Counted from the stretch's first letter, positions 26,647-36,548 are shown. The stretch is 64,000 bases of DNA from Peribacillus sp. Bi96 (GCF_918698115.1 NZ_CAKKLV010000007.1:1-64000), one strand, 5' to 3'. Numbers and translations: made by a program. The notes: generated by a model from the sequence alone, not told the origin.

Positions 26647-27690
26647 TTAAGGTATCAGGAGTACCTTACCACACTGACCTTTGATCATTAGATCAAATCC
26701 TTTCTCAAAATCGCTTAGCGAAAAACGGTGCGTAATCATTGGTTTTACATCAACCTTCCCACTTCCAAGCAGACTTGAAACTTGTTGCCAGGTTGAAAAC
26801 ATTTTCCTTCCGGTTATCCCTTGTACAGTAAGTCCCTTGAAAACGATATCCTCCGTTATATTCAGTGTGACGGGCTGAGCCGGCAGACTCAGGATTGATA
26901 TCCTTCCACCATTTGTCGCCATCTTAAACCCTTGTTCGATAGCAGCAGGATTTCCGCTCATTTCACAAACTACATCCACCCCATCCGTATCTGTGAGGCC
27001 TTTCGTGATTTCCAGTGGATTTTGTTTAAGTGAATGGATTAGGTGTGTAGCCCCCATCTTTTTTGCAAGCTGAAGTCGATAATCATTAATATCAAGAGCG
27101 ATTACTTTATCAGCACCTGCAGCCTTTGCAACAGCCACTGCCATAAGTCCAATTGGTCCACAGCCAATGATTGCCACCGTTTTACCAAGCACATCGCCTG
27201 CAAGGACAGAATGGACGGCATTACCCATCGGTTCTTGGATGGTAGCTATATCGGGCGGCATGTCAATTGGATTTATCCATAGATTCTTGGCGGGCAGAGC
27301 TACATACTCAGCAAAGCACCCCTGTATATCGAGACCAACAATACTCGTATTTTTACAAATATGAAACTGTCCCGTTAAACACTGACGGCATGCACCGCAA
27401 ACGATATGTGTTTCGGCAGATACATAATCCCCAACTGAAACATTATTCACTATTGCTCCTATCTCCACTACTTCCCCTGCGAACTCGTGCCCAAATACGT
27501 ATGGTGGATTCACTCTTCCCTGTGACCATTTATCCCAAGTGAAAATATGAATATCAGTTCCGCAAATCGAGGTCATGTTGACTCGAATCAATACCTCGTC
27601 CTCTCGAATATCCGGAATATCGACAACCTGCATTTGTGCTCCATAACCTCGGTGATGTTTGACAACTGCTTTCATTTTCCCTCTCAACAT
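26647..27690 (-). CDS. tdh: L-threonine 3-dehydrogenase
   Basis: Zinc-dependent medium-chain dehydrogenase, 347 aa, which oxidises threonine to 2-amino-3-ketobutyrate with NAD+. Catalytic zinc site: SICGTDIHIFTWD and GHEFAGE. Structural zinc: the four cysteines of CGACRQCLTGQFHIC. NAD fold: VAIIGCGPIG with acidic LDIN. Start ATG 27690 has GGGGGAG 6 bases before it; using it gives the standard family length. The partner kbl, which in B. subtilis follows tdh and converts the product to glycine and acetyl-CoA, is missing here: the tandem array stands in its place. Confidence 0.93.
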   Translation of the reverse strand: MLRGKMKAVVKHHRGYGAQMQVVDIPDIREDEVLIRVNMTSICGTDIHIFTWDKWSQGRVNPPYVFGHEFAGEVVEIGAIVNNVSVGDYVSAETHIVCGACRQCLTGQFHICKNTSIVGLDIQGCFAEYVALPAKNLWINPIDMPPDIATIQEPMGNAVHSVLAGDVLGKTVAIIGCGPIGLMAVAVAKAAGADKVIALDINDYRLQLAKKMGATHLIHSLKQNPLEITKGLTDTDGVDVVCEMSGNPAAIEQGFKMATNGGRISILSLPAQPVTLNITEDIVFKGLTVQGITGRKMFSTWQQVSSLLGSGKVDVKPMITHRFSLSDFEKGFDLMIKGQCGKVLLIP

Positions 27691-27920
27691 GTACACTCCC
27701 CCTGAAATAGGGCTGCTCATTCATCTACCTTAATATGTAAAGATATGAAAAACTAATCTAAAAAATACCATAATCGCTTTTGTACCGGCCTCTTCACATT
27801 AATAATGATGATTTTTAGTGCATTCGTACATTTTTATTAAATGGGTCATGTTTCTATAGCATCTCGTCCGCTCTCGAATAAGATATCTTGTACAATAAAA
27901 TAATTGAAGGAGTGACTTAT

Positions 27921-28187
27921 ATGTCATGTAACAATAATCACCATCATCATAATAACAACAACGATAACGACAGAATTGCAGACGATTTTTGTCGTGCTGT
28001 GAGAGGCTGTCAAAGACGTGACCGTGACCGTGACCATGATCGGGATCGGGATCGGGATCGGGATCGGGATCGCGACCGCGATCGGGACCGCGATCGGGAC
28101 CGCCATCACCATTGTTGTTGCAGAAGGAATCGTTGCAATTTCTTCTCATTCGGCTGTAACCGTGGATGCAATAACGGTTGGTGGTAA
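27921..28187 (+). CDS. His/Asn-, (Arg-Asp)n- and Cys-rich small protein
   Basis: 88 aa, start ATG 27921 with GAAGGAG 8 bases before. N terminus MSCNNNHHHHNNNNDND; a short conventional segment RIADDFCRAVRGCQR; then an almost uninterrupted run of about 14 Arg-Asp pairs (one pair reads His-Asp); then HHHCCCRRNRC and a Gly/Asn/Cys tail ending NNGWW. The RD run is coded by GAYCGN hexanucleotides, so it can expand or shrink by slippage. The layout suits a spore coat or metal-binding protein, but I know no named family with it. A terminator follows, so it is a separate transcription unit, opposite in strand to its neighbours. Confidence 0.75.
   Translation: MSCNNNHHHHNNNNDNDRIADDFCRAVRGCQRRDRDRDHDRDRDRDRDRDRDRDRDRDRDRHHHCCCRRNRCNFFSFGCNRGCNNGWW
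28017..28101 (+). repeat. GATCGG-type hexanucleotide repeat inside the RD gene
   Basis: Tandem GAYCGN hexamers with near-perfect GATCGG copies in the middle (about 28038-28068) and degenerate copies on both sides, encoding Asp-Arg. All copies keep the reading frame. Confidence 0.9.
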
Positions 28188-28240
28188 GCTAATCCAAAGA
28201 GTTTAGTAATTCTCTCCACTTGAGATTTCCAATTAATCTC

Positions 28241-28277
28241 AAAAAAGGTTCACCCCATTTTAAGGGGTGAACCTTTT
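28241..28277. terminator. Bidirectional terminator between the RD gene and korB
   Basis: AAAAGGTTCACCCC / GGGGTGAACCTTTT with a 7-nt loop; it serves both converging genes. Confidence 0.92.
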
Positions 28278-28282
28278 AACTT

Positions 28283-29149
28283 TTACATAAATTCAGCAAC
28301 AAGCTTATCAAAATGTGCTTGATCAAGTGTCAGATCTGATTTATTTAACCCTGCTTCAGCATACCCTGGTATTAATTCCTGGTACGAAGGGCGTGAAGAG
28401 TCTTGATAAATAATCCCTGTCACAAGGCTGTCATGTTTCATCAAAGTCTGCATGGCCTGTTCTTTATTTGAAGAATCATAGCCTTCAATCGTGTTCAATT
28501 TAGTTAAGTTTTGTTTAAACCAATCATACGTATTGATCTTATTATAAGTTACGCAAGGAGAGAAAACATTGATGAATGAGAACCCTTTATGATTAATCCC
28601 TGCTTCAATGATTGCTGTAAGGTCTTTCAAGTCAGTGGAAAAGCTTTGGGCGACAAAGGTAGCGCCAGCTGATAATGCTAATTCCATAGGTGAAACAGCC
28701 TGTTCAATCGATCCTTCTGGAGTGGATTTTGTTTTAAATCCAGCAGCTGACCGTGGAGAAGTCTGGCCTTTTGTCAACCCATAAATTTGATTATCCATGA
28801 CGATATACGTAATGTCGATATTACGACGGATCGCATGAATCGTATGTCCCATCCCGATTGCAAAACCATCACCGTCTCCGCCTGAAGCTATTACGGTCAA
28901 TTCACGGTTGGCCATTTTCACTCCTTGAGCAATTGGCAGTGAGCGGCCATGGATTCCATGAAAACCATATGACTTGATGTAACCGGATATACGGCCTGAG
29001 CAGCCGATACCGGAAACAACAGCCAAGTTCTCCGGCTCCAATCCTACATTGGCTGCTGCACGCTGCATGGCAGCCTGAACGGAGAAATCTCCGCAGCCAG
29101 GACACCAGTTAGGTTTTACATCATTACGAAACTCTTTAAACGTTGCCAT
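28283..29149 (-). CDS. korB: 2-oxoacid:ferredoxin oxidoreductase, beta subunit
   Basis: 288 aa, the thiamine-diphosphate subunit that with the alpha subunit decarboxylates a 2-oxoacid (2-oxoglutarate or pyruvate) to acyl-CoA and reduces ferredoxin. WCPGCGDF carries cluster cysteines, and GDGDGFAIGMGH is the TPP-Mg motif followed by VMDNQIYGLTKGQ. The start is ATG 29149 with AAGGAG upstream; it overlaps the alpha gene by 14 bp. No separate ferredoxin subunit gene is next to it, as in the two-subunit KorAB type of actinobacteria and bacilli. Substrate is not decided by the sequence. Confidence 0.9.
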   Translation of the reverse strand: MATFKEFRNDVKPNWCPGCGDFSVQAAMQRAAANVGLEPENLAVVSGIGCSGRISGYIKSYGFHGIHGRSLPIAQGVKMANRELTVIASGGDGDGFAIGMGHTIHAIRRNIDITYIVMDNQIYGLTKGQTSPRSAAGFKTKSTPEGSIEQAVSPMELALSAGATFVAQSFSTDLKDLTAIIEAGINHKGFSFINVFSPCVTYNKINTYDWFKQNLTKLNTIEGYDSSNKEQAMQTLMKHDSLVTGIIYQDSSRPSYQELIPGYAEAGLNKSDLTLDQAHFDKLVAEFM

Positions 29150-30893
29150 ATTCGAACATCTCCTTGCATTGTGTGTGAATTTCATGCGGGAGGAATGGGT
29201 TGCCATCATATTTTAGGATGCTTTTAATTTTATTAACATGTCCGACATTCATCTTGATAATATTAGCCAATTGTCCAGTCGCATTATTTTCGATAACTAC
29301 TACTTTCTTAGCCGCTTGCACTAATGAAAGGACTTCATCAGCAGGGAAAGGATGAATCAAACGGATTTGCGCATGATTCACTTTCATTCCATCCGTTTCT
29401 AACCGGCCAATCGCTTCATCAATCGTCCCGCGTGTCGAGTTAAAACCAAGTATTAATAAATCCGCTTCTTCATGCGGGGTATTTTTGTATACTGGTGTTT
29501 GGAATGTGTTAGTTAAATTATTCAACTTCCGCATCCGTTTATCCATTTGGGCTTTACGATTTAATGCAGTCTCAGAAGGTCTGCCCGTTTCATCATGTTC
29601 AACACCTGTAACATGGTGAATTCCATTTTTCATACCAGGTACAACTCGAGGTGAGACCCCGTCTTCCGTTACTTCATAACGCTTGAAGTATGAATTGTTT
29701 TCAGCCTCTTCAATTTCAAAGTCCACCAATTTACCGCGTCTTACCTCCACTTTGCTGTAATCAAGCGGCTGAACCGTTTGTTTACCTAAAGAAAGCTGTA
29801 AGTCGGATAAAATGATAACTGGACATTGATATTCTTCCGCAAGGTTGAATGCTTCAGCCGTATCATAAAAAGCTTCCTCAACAGTACTTGGAGCCATGAC
29901 GATTTTAGGAATTTCACCGTGTGTACCATAAATCATTGCCATTAAGTCCGATTGCTCTTGCTTAGTTGGAAGTCCCGTAGATGGACCACCACGTTGTGTA
30001 TCGACTATGACAATTGGTGTCTCGGTAATGCCCGCTAAACCAATCGCTTCCATTTTCAAGGAAAGTCCAGGTCCAGCTGAAGCCGTGATGGCACGGACAC
30101 CACCATAGTTCGCACCGATCGCCATTGTAGCAGCGGCGATTTCATCTTCAGTCTGAATGACCGTCCCGCCCAATTGAGGAAGTTTTTTAATTAGGTATTC
30201 CATAATTTCCGATGCTGGGGTAATTGGGTAAGCTGCCATAAAACGACAGCCGCCTGCAACTGCGCCTAAAGCGATGGCATCATTTCCGATCATGAACAAT
30301 CGTTTTTGACCGTCTGCCTTCTCCAGCTCCATTGCACCTAGTTTTTCACCAAGCATCACTTCCATTGCCTTGTATCCTGCAGTAATGGCATCCATATTCT
30401 TCTTAACGATTTCTTCTCCTTTACGGCCGAAGATTTCATCAACTACATCGTTGAATACGGAGATTTCCATTCCTAGAACAGCACATGTCGCACCGATAGC
30501 GACCATGTTTTTCATTAATGACGTTCCTAATTCTGCTGCTATTTCTGTAAATGGAACAATATATAATTCTGCCTTTGTATCTTCTGGAGAGACAGGTTTG
30601 AATTTTGCATCTGCGATTATGATGCCACCCTCATGTAATTCTTTATAATTGACGTCAATTGTTTCTTGGTCAAAAGCAACTAAGATGTCTAAATCATCAG
30701 AGATAGCACGTGTTTCCGTAGTACTTACACGAATTTTGTTATTCGTGTGTCCACCCTTGATTCGGGATGAGAAATGACGGTAGCCATACAAGTAGTAACC
30801 TAAGCGATTGAGGGCAATACAGAATATTTCTCCTGTACTTTCAATACCTTCACCTTGTTGTCCGCCAACTTTCCATGAAAGTTGATTGATCAT
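29136..30893 (-). CDS. korA: 2-oxoacid:ferredoxin oxidoreductase, alpha subunit (gamma-alpha fusion)
   Basis: 585 aa. The N-terminal 180 residues are the gamma domain (WKVGGQQGEGIESTG, RIKGGHTNNKIRVS); the rest is the pyrimidine-binding alpha domain (FMAAYPITPASEIMEYL) and transketolase C-like domain. It pairs with the overlapping beta subunit. AGGAG lies 8 bases before ATG 30893. B. subtilis does not have this pair at this site; other bacilli do, from memory. Confidence 0.9.
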   Translation of the reverse strand: MINQLSWKVGGQQGEGIESTGEIFCIALNRLGYYLYGYRHFSSRIKGGHTNNKIRVSTTETRAISDDLDILVAFDQETIDVNYKELHEGGIIIADAKFKPVSPEDTKAELYIVPFTEIAAELGTSLMKNMVAIGATCAVLGMEISVFNDVVDEIFGRKGEEIVKKNMDAITAGYKAMEVMLGEKLGAMELEKADGQKRLFMIGNDAIALGAVAGGCRFMAAYPITPASEIMEYLIKKLPQLGGTVIQTEDEIAAATMAIGANYGGVRAITASAGPGLSLKMEAIGLAGITETPIVIVDTQRGGPSTGLPTKQEQSDLMAMIYGTHGEIPKIVMAPSTVEEAFYDTAEAFNLAEEYQCPVIILSDLQLSLGKQTVQPLDYSKVEVRRGKLVDFEIEEAENNSYFKRYEVTEDGVSPRVVPGMKNGIHHVTGVEHDETGRPSETALNRKAQMDKRMRKLNNLTNTFQTPVYKNTPHEEADLLILGFNSTRGTIDEAIGRLETDGMKVNHAQIRLIHPFPADEVLSLVQAAKKVVVIENNATGQLANIIKMNVGHVNKIKSILKYDGNPFLPHEIHTQCKEMFEYGNV

Positions 30894-31110
30894 GTCTTAC
30901 ACTCCTTTAGAACGTTCGTATATAAATGCATTTAACCGCACCTCTCTTCAGAACATTCGACTATGTATAATTAATCGTCCTTAGTTAGAAAAGGTGTACT
31001 AAACGCTTTCAATTCTATCGGTTAAACCATCAAATTGCAACCTTTTTGCTTCTATTTTTTATATTTTCAGAATATTTATTCATATCTATATAGTGAGAAT
31101 TGAAACACTC

Positions 31111-32046
31111 TTAAGATCTTTCCTTTTTAACAGGGAAATTACGAGTGAAATTCCCAAAAAGAAGTCCGTTTACAAACTCACTCGAATAAAGTCTGTTCAG
31201 CTCATTGATAAAGTTGTGATAATCCTTATATGATGTTAAATTCTCTACCATATGTTCGATTCCATCGAAGTCAGACCCTAATCCAATTTGCCTCTCACCA
31301 CCCAAACTACAGATATGATCTATATGTTTCAAGATATCCTTTATCGAAGATGAATCACGCTTAGAAAGAAATTGAGGGACAAAGGTTACTCCGATCACCC
31401 CATTTTTCTGCAAAAGGACCTTTATCTGGCTGTCCTTTAAATTTCGCGGATGCGGACAAAGATGATGGGCATTCGAATGGGAAGCAATGGGAAATTCCGC
31501 CCTTTTTAAGGTGTCCCAAAATCCAGCTTCAGATAAATGCGATAAATCACACCAAATTGACTTCTCATTTAATAGGTTCACCACCTCGATTCCAAATTCT
31601 GTCAACCCACCCCCTCTTGATTCTAATGCCCCATCAGCTACCAAGTTGGCGTAATTCCATGTTAGTCCTACAGAGGACACTCCAAGATGAAGAAGGGTTT
31701 TCAGTTTCAACAAATCATTGCCGATGCAATCGCACCCCTCCAAAGTTAACAACGCACCTATTTCTCTTTCTTTTAGGGAATCGATGTCTGCCTTGGTCTT
31801 TATAAATTTCATTTCCGGCTCTGACAAAATCTTTTCATGAAAAATATCAACCATTGCCAAAGCCGCCTGAAATCTCATATCAGGGTGGACCTTTTCAGGA
31901 ATATATATTGCAAAACACTGTACTTTTCCCCCTTCCTCCAATAGTCCCCGCTTTGTTATATGTAATTTATCACTATCCAAAAAAGAAATATCCGGATCGA
32001 TGAACATCTTCATTAACACATCACAATGTGCGTCAAAAATATTCAA
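31111..32046 (-). CDS. M19-family (membrane-dipeptidase-like) dipeptidase
   Basis: Di-zinc TIM-barrel peptidase of the renal dipeptidase family, 311 aa, predicted to cleave dipeptides, including ones with a D-amino acid at the C-terminal side. Metal ligands: His7 and Asp9 in FDAHCD, Glu103 in LTLEGCD, His170 in CDLSH, His190 in ASHSNAH; GLGSDFDGI follows. There is no signal peptide, so despite the family name it is cytosolic here. It lies between korA and spoVS and reads the same way, but is separated by gaps. Its length is the usual size for short bacterial members. Confidence 0.9.
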   Translation of the reverse strand: MNIFDAHCDVLMKMFIDPDISFLDSDKLHITKRGLLEEGGKVQCFAIYIPEKVHPDMRFQAALAMVDIFHEKILSEPEMKFIKTKADIDSLKEREIGALLTLEGCDCIGNDLLKLKTLLHLGVSSVGLTWNYANLVADGALESRGGGLTEFGIEVVNLLNEKSIWCDLSHLSEAGFWDTLKRAEFPIASHSNAHHLCPHPRNLKDSQIKVLLQKNGVIGVTFVPQFLSKRDSSSIKDILKHIDHICSLGGERQIGLGSDFDGIEHMVENLTSYKDYHNFINELNRLYSSEFVNGLLFGNFTRNFPVKKERS

Positions 32047-32136
32047 TGTAATCCCCCTTCCTGTTCCTTACCTTTTTAAAAATCATATATTTCATTATAA
32101 AGAGACCCGTGTTTTTCGTCATTTAGTTTTTTCACA

Positions 32137-32172
32137 AAAAAGAGCCTGCTCGCCGTCAGACAAACAGGACAC
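32137..32172 (-). terminator. Terminator after spoVS
   Basis: Minus-strand CCTGTTTGTC / GGCGAGCAGG (10 pairs including G-U) with a 4-nt loop, then CTCTTTTTT. Confidence 0.75.
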
Positions 32173-32184
32173 CCACTCATGAAA

Positions 32185-32445
32185 TTATCTTGGTTCAATA
32201 ATTAACTTTATAGCCGTTCTCTCTTCGCCATCAATAAGTATATCTGTAAAGGCAGGAATACAAATCAAGTCAACTCCACTAGGTGCGACAAACCCTCTTG
32301 CGATTGCTACTGCCTTGACGGCTTGATTTAACGCACCTGCACCGATTGCTTGAATCTCGGCTGCTCCTCTTTCTCTGAGCACTCCCGCTAGTGCGCCTGC
32401 TACAGAATTAGGATTAGATTTTGCTGAAACCTTTAATATTTCCAT
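32185..32445 (-). CDS. spoVS: Stage V sporulation protein S
   Basis: 86 aa, an Alba-like small protein needed in B. subtilis for progress past stage V and for coat assembly. The sequence MEILKVSAKSNPNSVAGALA and the rest match the family, among the most conserved of sporulation proteins. AGGAGG precedes the ATG; it is monocistronic with its own terminator. Confidence 0.96.
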   Translation of the reverse strand: MEILKVSAKSNPNSVAGALAGVLRERGAAEIQAIGAGALNQAVKAVAIARGFVAPSGVDLICIPAFTDILIDGEERTAIKLIIEPR

Positions 32446-32583
32446 TCCTAGTCCTCCTTGTCTTCCCTGCCGATTATAATCTTTGGCTCAATAGTTATAA
32501 CACTTTCCACTGCTACTATATTCAACAAGTAAAACTTGTATGACAAAGAAAACCAGGATTGTCCACCAAAGGTTTTATTAATG

Positions 32584-32621
32584 AAAAAATGGATGGACAG
32601 CTTTTGACTGTCCATCCATTC
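32584..32621 (-). terminator. Terminator after ymdB
   Basis: AATGGATGGACAG / CTGTCCATCCATT with a 7-nt loop and TTTTTT. Confidence 0.92.
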
Positions 32622-32624
32622 AAA

Positions 32625-33422
32625 TCAATGATAAAAGGGATGATCTTCGTTAATGAGTATTCTTTCTATTTTTTTAGCCTTGCCAGTCTTATCGTCAATT
32701 TCCAGTATAATCCCACTTAATAGGGTCCGTCCCTCTTTAGGCACTTCAAAACGTACAGGCAGACTTGTAAGGAACCGATGGATGACCGCCCCTCTTTCCA
32801 TGCCAAGGATCCCATCATACGGTCCTGTCATGCCTACATCTGATATATAAGCGGTGCCCGCAGGTAAGATACGGTTATCAGCTGTCTGGACGTGTGTGTG
32901 TGTACCCACAACGGCTGTAACCTTTCCATCCAGGAACCACCCCATTGCTTGTTTTTCACTTGTAGCCTCACCATGAAAATCGACAAAGATGATTGGTGTT
33001 CTTTTTTGTGCCTTTGCCACGAGTTCTTCCGCCTTTTTGAATGGACAATCCAAGTCCGGCATGAATGTTCTGGCTTGCAAATTGATGACCGCAATTTCCT
33101 GCTGATTCAATTTTAAAAACTTCATTCCTTCTCCAGGTGCACCGTCTGGAAAGTTTGCTGGGCGGATGAGATATTTCGCATCATCAATAAAATTGAAAAT
33201 ATCTCGATTATCCCATGTATGGTTTCCCATGGTCACCGCCTGCGCTCCCCACTCTAAAAAACTCCTGTAAATCTTTTCTGTAATTCCCCTGCCGCTGGCA
33301 GCATTTTCTCCATTGATGACCGTGATATGCGGCCGATACTTTTCTTTTAACTTTGGAAGGTATTCTTGAATCATATCACGACCTGGAGACCCTACGACAT
33401 CTCCAATAAATAGCAATTTCAT
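32625..33422 (-). CDS. ymdB: YmdB metallophosphoesterase, biofilm/motility switch protein
   Basis: 265 aa (family 264). Calcineurin-like 2',3'-cAMP phosphodiesterase that acts with RNase Y and affects the choice between motility and biofilm. Metal ligands are in FIGDVVG (Asp8), INGENAA, MGNHTWDN and DFHGEATSEK; GTHTHVQTAD holds the late histidines. It follows rny, as in B. subtilis, but a terminator separates the two. Confidence 0.95.
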   Translation of the reverse strand: MKLLFIGDVVGSPGRDMIQEYLPKLKEKYRPHITVINGENAASGRGITEKIYRSFLEWGAQAVTMGNHTWDNRDIFNFIDDAKYLIRPANFPDGAPGEGMKFLKLNQQEIAVINLQARTFMPDLDCPFKKAEELVAKAQKRTPIIFVDFHGEATSEKQAMGWFLDGKVTAVVGTHTHVQTADNRILPAGTAYISDVGMTGPYDGILGMERGAVIHRFLTSLPVRFEVPKEGRTLLSGIILEIDDKTGKAKKIERILINEDHPFYH

Positions 33423-33535
33423 TGTAAAACCCTTTCTATATTCACATTTCTAATGATAAGAATATTCAAGTATGTATTGTAACATAATATGAGGTAATCA
33501 TAGGAATCACGCTTAACGATAAATAGTAGAAAAAT

Positions 33536-33571
33536 AAAAACGAAGTGGTTTGCACCACTTCGTTTTTATTT
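33536..33571 (-). terminator. Terminator after rny
   Basis: AAAAACGAAGTGG / CCACTTCGTTTTT with a short loop. Confidence 0.92.
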
Positions 33572-33577
33572 AACAAT

Positions 33578-35140
33578 TTATTTGGCGTATTCGACTGCCC
33601 TTGTTTCACGGATGACCGTGACTTTTATATGACCTGGATAATCGAGCTCTTCTTCAATCCTTTTCCGGATATCACGTGCGAGTCGATGGGCCGAAAGATC
33701 ATCTATTTGCTCTGGTTTCACTAGAATCCGCACTTCTCGTCCGGCTTGAATCGCAAATGACTTTTCCACTCCATCATAGGATTCGGAAATCTCTTCGAGT
33801 TTTTCAAGTCTTCTAATGTAATTTTCAAGCGTTTCACTTCTAGCACCTGGTCTTGCAGCAGATAATGCATCAGCGGCTGCTACAAGCACTGAAATTATGG
33901 AAGTTGGTTCCGTATCGCCATGATGTGAAGCGATGCTGTTAATGACAGTTGGATGCTCTTTATACTTGGTGGCTAATTCGACGCCAATTTCAACGTGACT
34001 GCCTTCCACTTCATGATCAATTGCTTTCCCAATATCATGCAATAAACCTGCACGGCGGGCAAGAACTTCATCCTCACCAACCTCTGCGGCCAGTAAACCT
34101 GAAAGCTGGGCCACTTCAATTGAATGCTTAAGCACGTTTTGCCCATAACTGGTACGGAACTTCAAACGGCCAAGTATTTTGATTAGGTCTGGATGGAGAC
34201 CGTGAACTCCAACATCAAAAGTTGTTTGTTCACCAATTTCACGAATATGTTCATCTACCTCACGTCTTGCTTTGTCAACCATTTCTTCGATTCGAGCCGG
34301 ATGGATCCGTCCGTCCTGAACAAGTTTTTCAAGAGCCAAGCGTGCCGTTTCCCGTCTAATTGGATCAAATCCAGATAAAATGACAGCTTCAGGAGTATCA
34401 TCAATAATAAGGTCAATACCTGTTAGCGTTTCTAATGTCCGGATATTTCGTCCTTCACGTCCGATTATCCGTCCTTTCATTTCATCATTTGGAAGATTTA
34501 CTACAGAAACGGTGGTTTCTGCAACATGATCAGCCGCACAACGCTGAATGGCAAGAGAAAGAATTTCTTTTGCTTTTTTATCAGCTTCTTCTTTGGCACG
34601 GGTATCACTTTCTTTAATCATAAGCGCTACATCGTGAGCCAGTTCGTTTTCCATTCGGTCTATAATGATTGCTTTTGCTTCTTCACGAGTTAAACCGGAA
34701 ACACGTTCAAGCTCTGTTTGCTGCTTACGAACCGTCTCGTCCACTTTGCTTTCCATCACTTCAATATGCTGTTGTCTTTGGTTTAGAGAATCTTCTTTTT
34801 TCTCCATAAGGCTTTCACGTTTGTCTAACGTTTCATCCTTACGGTCCAAATTCTCTTCTCTTTGCAATAACCGATTTTCTTGTTTTTGTAATTCGTTCCT
34901 TCTTTCACGGGATTCCCGATCAGAATCAGAACGAACTTTATGAATTTCATCTTTTGCTTCCAACAAGGCTTCTTTCTTAAGAGCATCCGCTTCACGTTTT
35001 GCATCCTCAAGGATTTGTTCTGCAGAGCCCTTTGCCCCTGTTATTTTACTCTCAAACTTTGATTTGTGAATAAAATAACCAACAACTGCACCGACGATTA
35101 GGCCAAGCAAAGTGAAGATGATTGTCATGGGTTCCATCGT
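33578..35140 (-). CDS. rny: Ribonuclease Y
   Basis: 520 aa, identical in length to B. subtilis Rny. Membrane-anchored endoribonuclease that starts decay of many mRNAs and is guided by the RicA complex. An N-terminal transmembrane helix ([18 protein letters not shown]) is followed by a long charged coiled coil (about 30-190), a KH domain with [10 protein letters not shown], and an HD domain with [12 protein letters not shown]. The ATG at 35140 follows GGGGAGGTG; the frame open above it lacks a ribosome binding site. Confidence 0.96.
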   Translation of the reverse strand, partial: TMEPMTIIFTLLGLIVGAVVGYFIHKSKFESKITGAKGSAEQILEDAKREADALKKEALLEAKDEIHKVRSDSDRESRERRNELQKQENRLLQREENLDRKDETLDKRESLMEKKEDSLNQRQQHIEVMESKVDETVRKQQTELERVSGLTREEAKAIIIDRMENELAHDVALMIKESDTRAKEEADKKAKEILSLAIQRCAADHVAETTVSVVNLPNDEMKGRIIGREGRNIRTLETLTGIDLIIDDTPEAVILSGFDPIRRETARLALEKLVQDGRIHPARIEEMVDKARREVDEHIREIGEQTTFDVGVHGLHPDLIKILGRLKFRTSYGQNVLKHSIEVAQLSGLLAAEVGEDEVLARRAGLLHDIGKAIDHEVEGSHVEIGVELATKYKEHPTVINSIASHHGDTEPTSIISVLVAAADALSAARPGARSETLENYIRRLEKLEEISESYDGVEKSFAIQAGREVRILVKPEQIDDLSAHRLARDIRKRIEEELDYPGHIKVTVIRETRAVEYAK

Positions 35141-35461
35141 TTCACCTCCCCTTGCTATGAACTTTTTACATAAAATGTTGAACTGTCGGCAAGTACATTG
35201 CACATAAATTCAATATACAGCACTTAATTTTCAAAATTTTAGTTTGAAAAATTGTAAAATATACATATTAATTGTATAGTTGAGAATTTTTATTGTCAAG
35301 CGTTTGTCCCTTATGTATCAATGATTATTCAAGTTTTCTTAATACCAACCGACATTACGTGCAACATTCATTATGGAAGTAGACTGTAAATCTGTATTCC
35401 CCAGCCACTTAATTCGCTGAAAATTGCGCACTTTTTCAATTTCACTCTAATTCATAATATA
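35141..35461. other. rny leader and promoter region
   Basis: No gene. It holds the rny promoter and a 5' leader of about 120 nt with the AATTTTCAAA / TTTGAAAAATT inverted repeat at about 35226-35253. Confidence 0.6.
35271..35299 (-). promoter_or_regulatory. Promoter of rny
   Basis: Minus-strand -35 TTGACA (35294-35299), 17-bp spacer, -10 TACAAT (35271-35276): near-consensus sigma-A, about 130 bp upstream of the ATG. Confidence 0.8.
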
Positions 35462-35496
35462 TAGAAAGAGGCCTAAGCGAACAAGCTTAGGCCTTT
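35462..35496 (-). terminator. Terminator after recA
   Basis: AAGGCCTAAG / CTTAGGCCT with CTCTTTCT tail on the minus strand. Confidence 0.8.
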
Positions 35497-35504
35497 TCCT
35501 TCTG

Positions 35505-36548
35505 TTAATCAAGCAATTCAAAATGTTCTTCTTCTTTTTCTTCTGGTGGTAATTCATGCTCTCCATCAAGATTATAGTGATCTCTGATTTTCTGAGAAAT
35601 CTCCTGGGCGATATCCTGGTTTTCTTTCAAGAACATCTTCGCATTTTCCCGTCCTTGTCCGACACGCTCTTCATTGTAAGAGTACCACGAGCCGCTTTTA
35701 AGGACGATATCCAAATCTGCACCCATATCGATGATTTCACCTTCCTGGGAAATCCCTTGACCATACATGATGTCAACTTCTGCTTGACGGAATGGGGGAG
35801 CAACCTTGTTTTTTACAACTTTGATTTTCGTTTTATTACCGACGATTTCATTACCTTGTTTTAATTGTTCCGCACGACGCACTTCCAGACGAACAGTTGA
35901 ATAGAACTTCAATGCCCGGCCTCCTGGAGTGGTTTCTGGATTTCCAAACATAACACCGATTTTTTCACGGACTTGGTTAATGAAAATGGCAATGGTATTT
36001 GATTTATTAATGGCACCAGACAGTTTTCTAAGTGCCTGAGACATCATCCGGGCTTGAAGACCCATATGGGAATCTCCCATTTCTCCTTCGATTTCAGCTT
36101 TAGGAACAAGGGCTGCCACCGAGTCAATGACAATGATATCTACCGCTCCGCTACGCACTAATGCTTCAGCGATTTCCAGGGCTTGTTCACCCGTATCAGG
36201 CTGTGAAAGCAATAACTCATCGATATTCACACCAAGTTTTTCTGAATATGCTGGATCTAAAGCATGCTCTGCATCAATGAACGCAGCCGTGCCACCAGTC
36301 TTTTGTACTTCTGCAATGGCATGTAATGCAACAGTCGTTTTACCGGAGCTTTCAGGTCCATATATCTCAATGACCCGGCCTCTTGGATATCCGCCCACTC
36401 CCAATGCTACGTCCAATGCTAAAGAACCGCTTGAAATGGTTGAAATCCTTCGATCACTCTGTTCTCCAAGTTTCATAATAGAACCTTTACCAAATTGTTT
36501 TTCTATTTGTTTTAACGCCATATCTAAAGCCGCTTGACGATCACTCAC
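35505..36548 (-). CDS. recA: Recombinase RecA
   Basis: 347 aa, forms filaments on single-stranded DNA, promotes strand exchange, and triggers LexA self-cleavage. Walker [10 protein letters not shown] at 64-72, the [20 protein letters not shown] loop region (L2) and a Glu-rich C terminus are present. It has its own promoter with a LexA box just upstream, and a terminator on each side. In B. subtilis pbpX follows recA; here rny follows directly. Confidence 0.98.
   Translation of the reverse strand: MSDRQAALDMALKQIEKQFGKGSIMKLGEQSDRRISTISSGSLALDVALGVGGYPRGRVIEIYGPESSGKTTVALHAIAEVQKTGGTAAFIDAEHALDPAYSEKLGVNIDELLLSQPDTGEQALEIAEALVRSGAVDIIVIDSVAALVPKAEIEGEMGDSHMGLQARMMSQALRKLSGAINKSNTIAIFINQVREKIGVMFGNPETTPGGRALKFYSTVRLEVRRAEQLKQGNEIVGNKTKIKVVKNKVAPPFRQAEVDIMYGQGISQEGEIIDMGADLDIVLKSGSWYSYNEERVGQGRENAKMFLKENQDIAQEISQKIRDHYNLDGEHELPPEEKEEEHFELLD

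Noticed and set aside
26272..26650. Frames across the 21-bp array giving FTREF or LLVSL heptad peptides
   Set aside because: 21 is a multiple of three, so repeats translate into regular peptides by chance; 19-bp units break the frames and there is no translation start.
27924..28112. Minus-strand frame rich in Val/Ile/Pro opposite the RD gene
   Set aside because: Mirror image of the GAYCGN repeat; no ribosome binding site.
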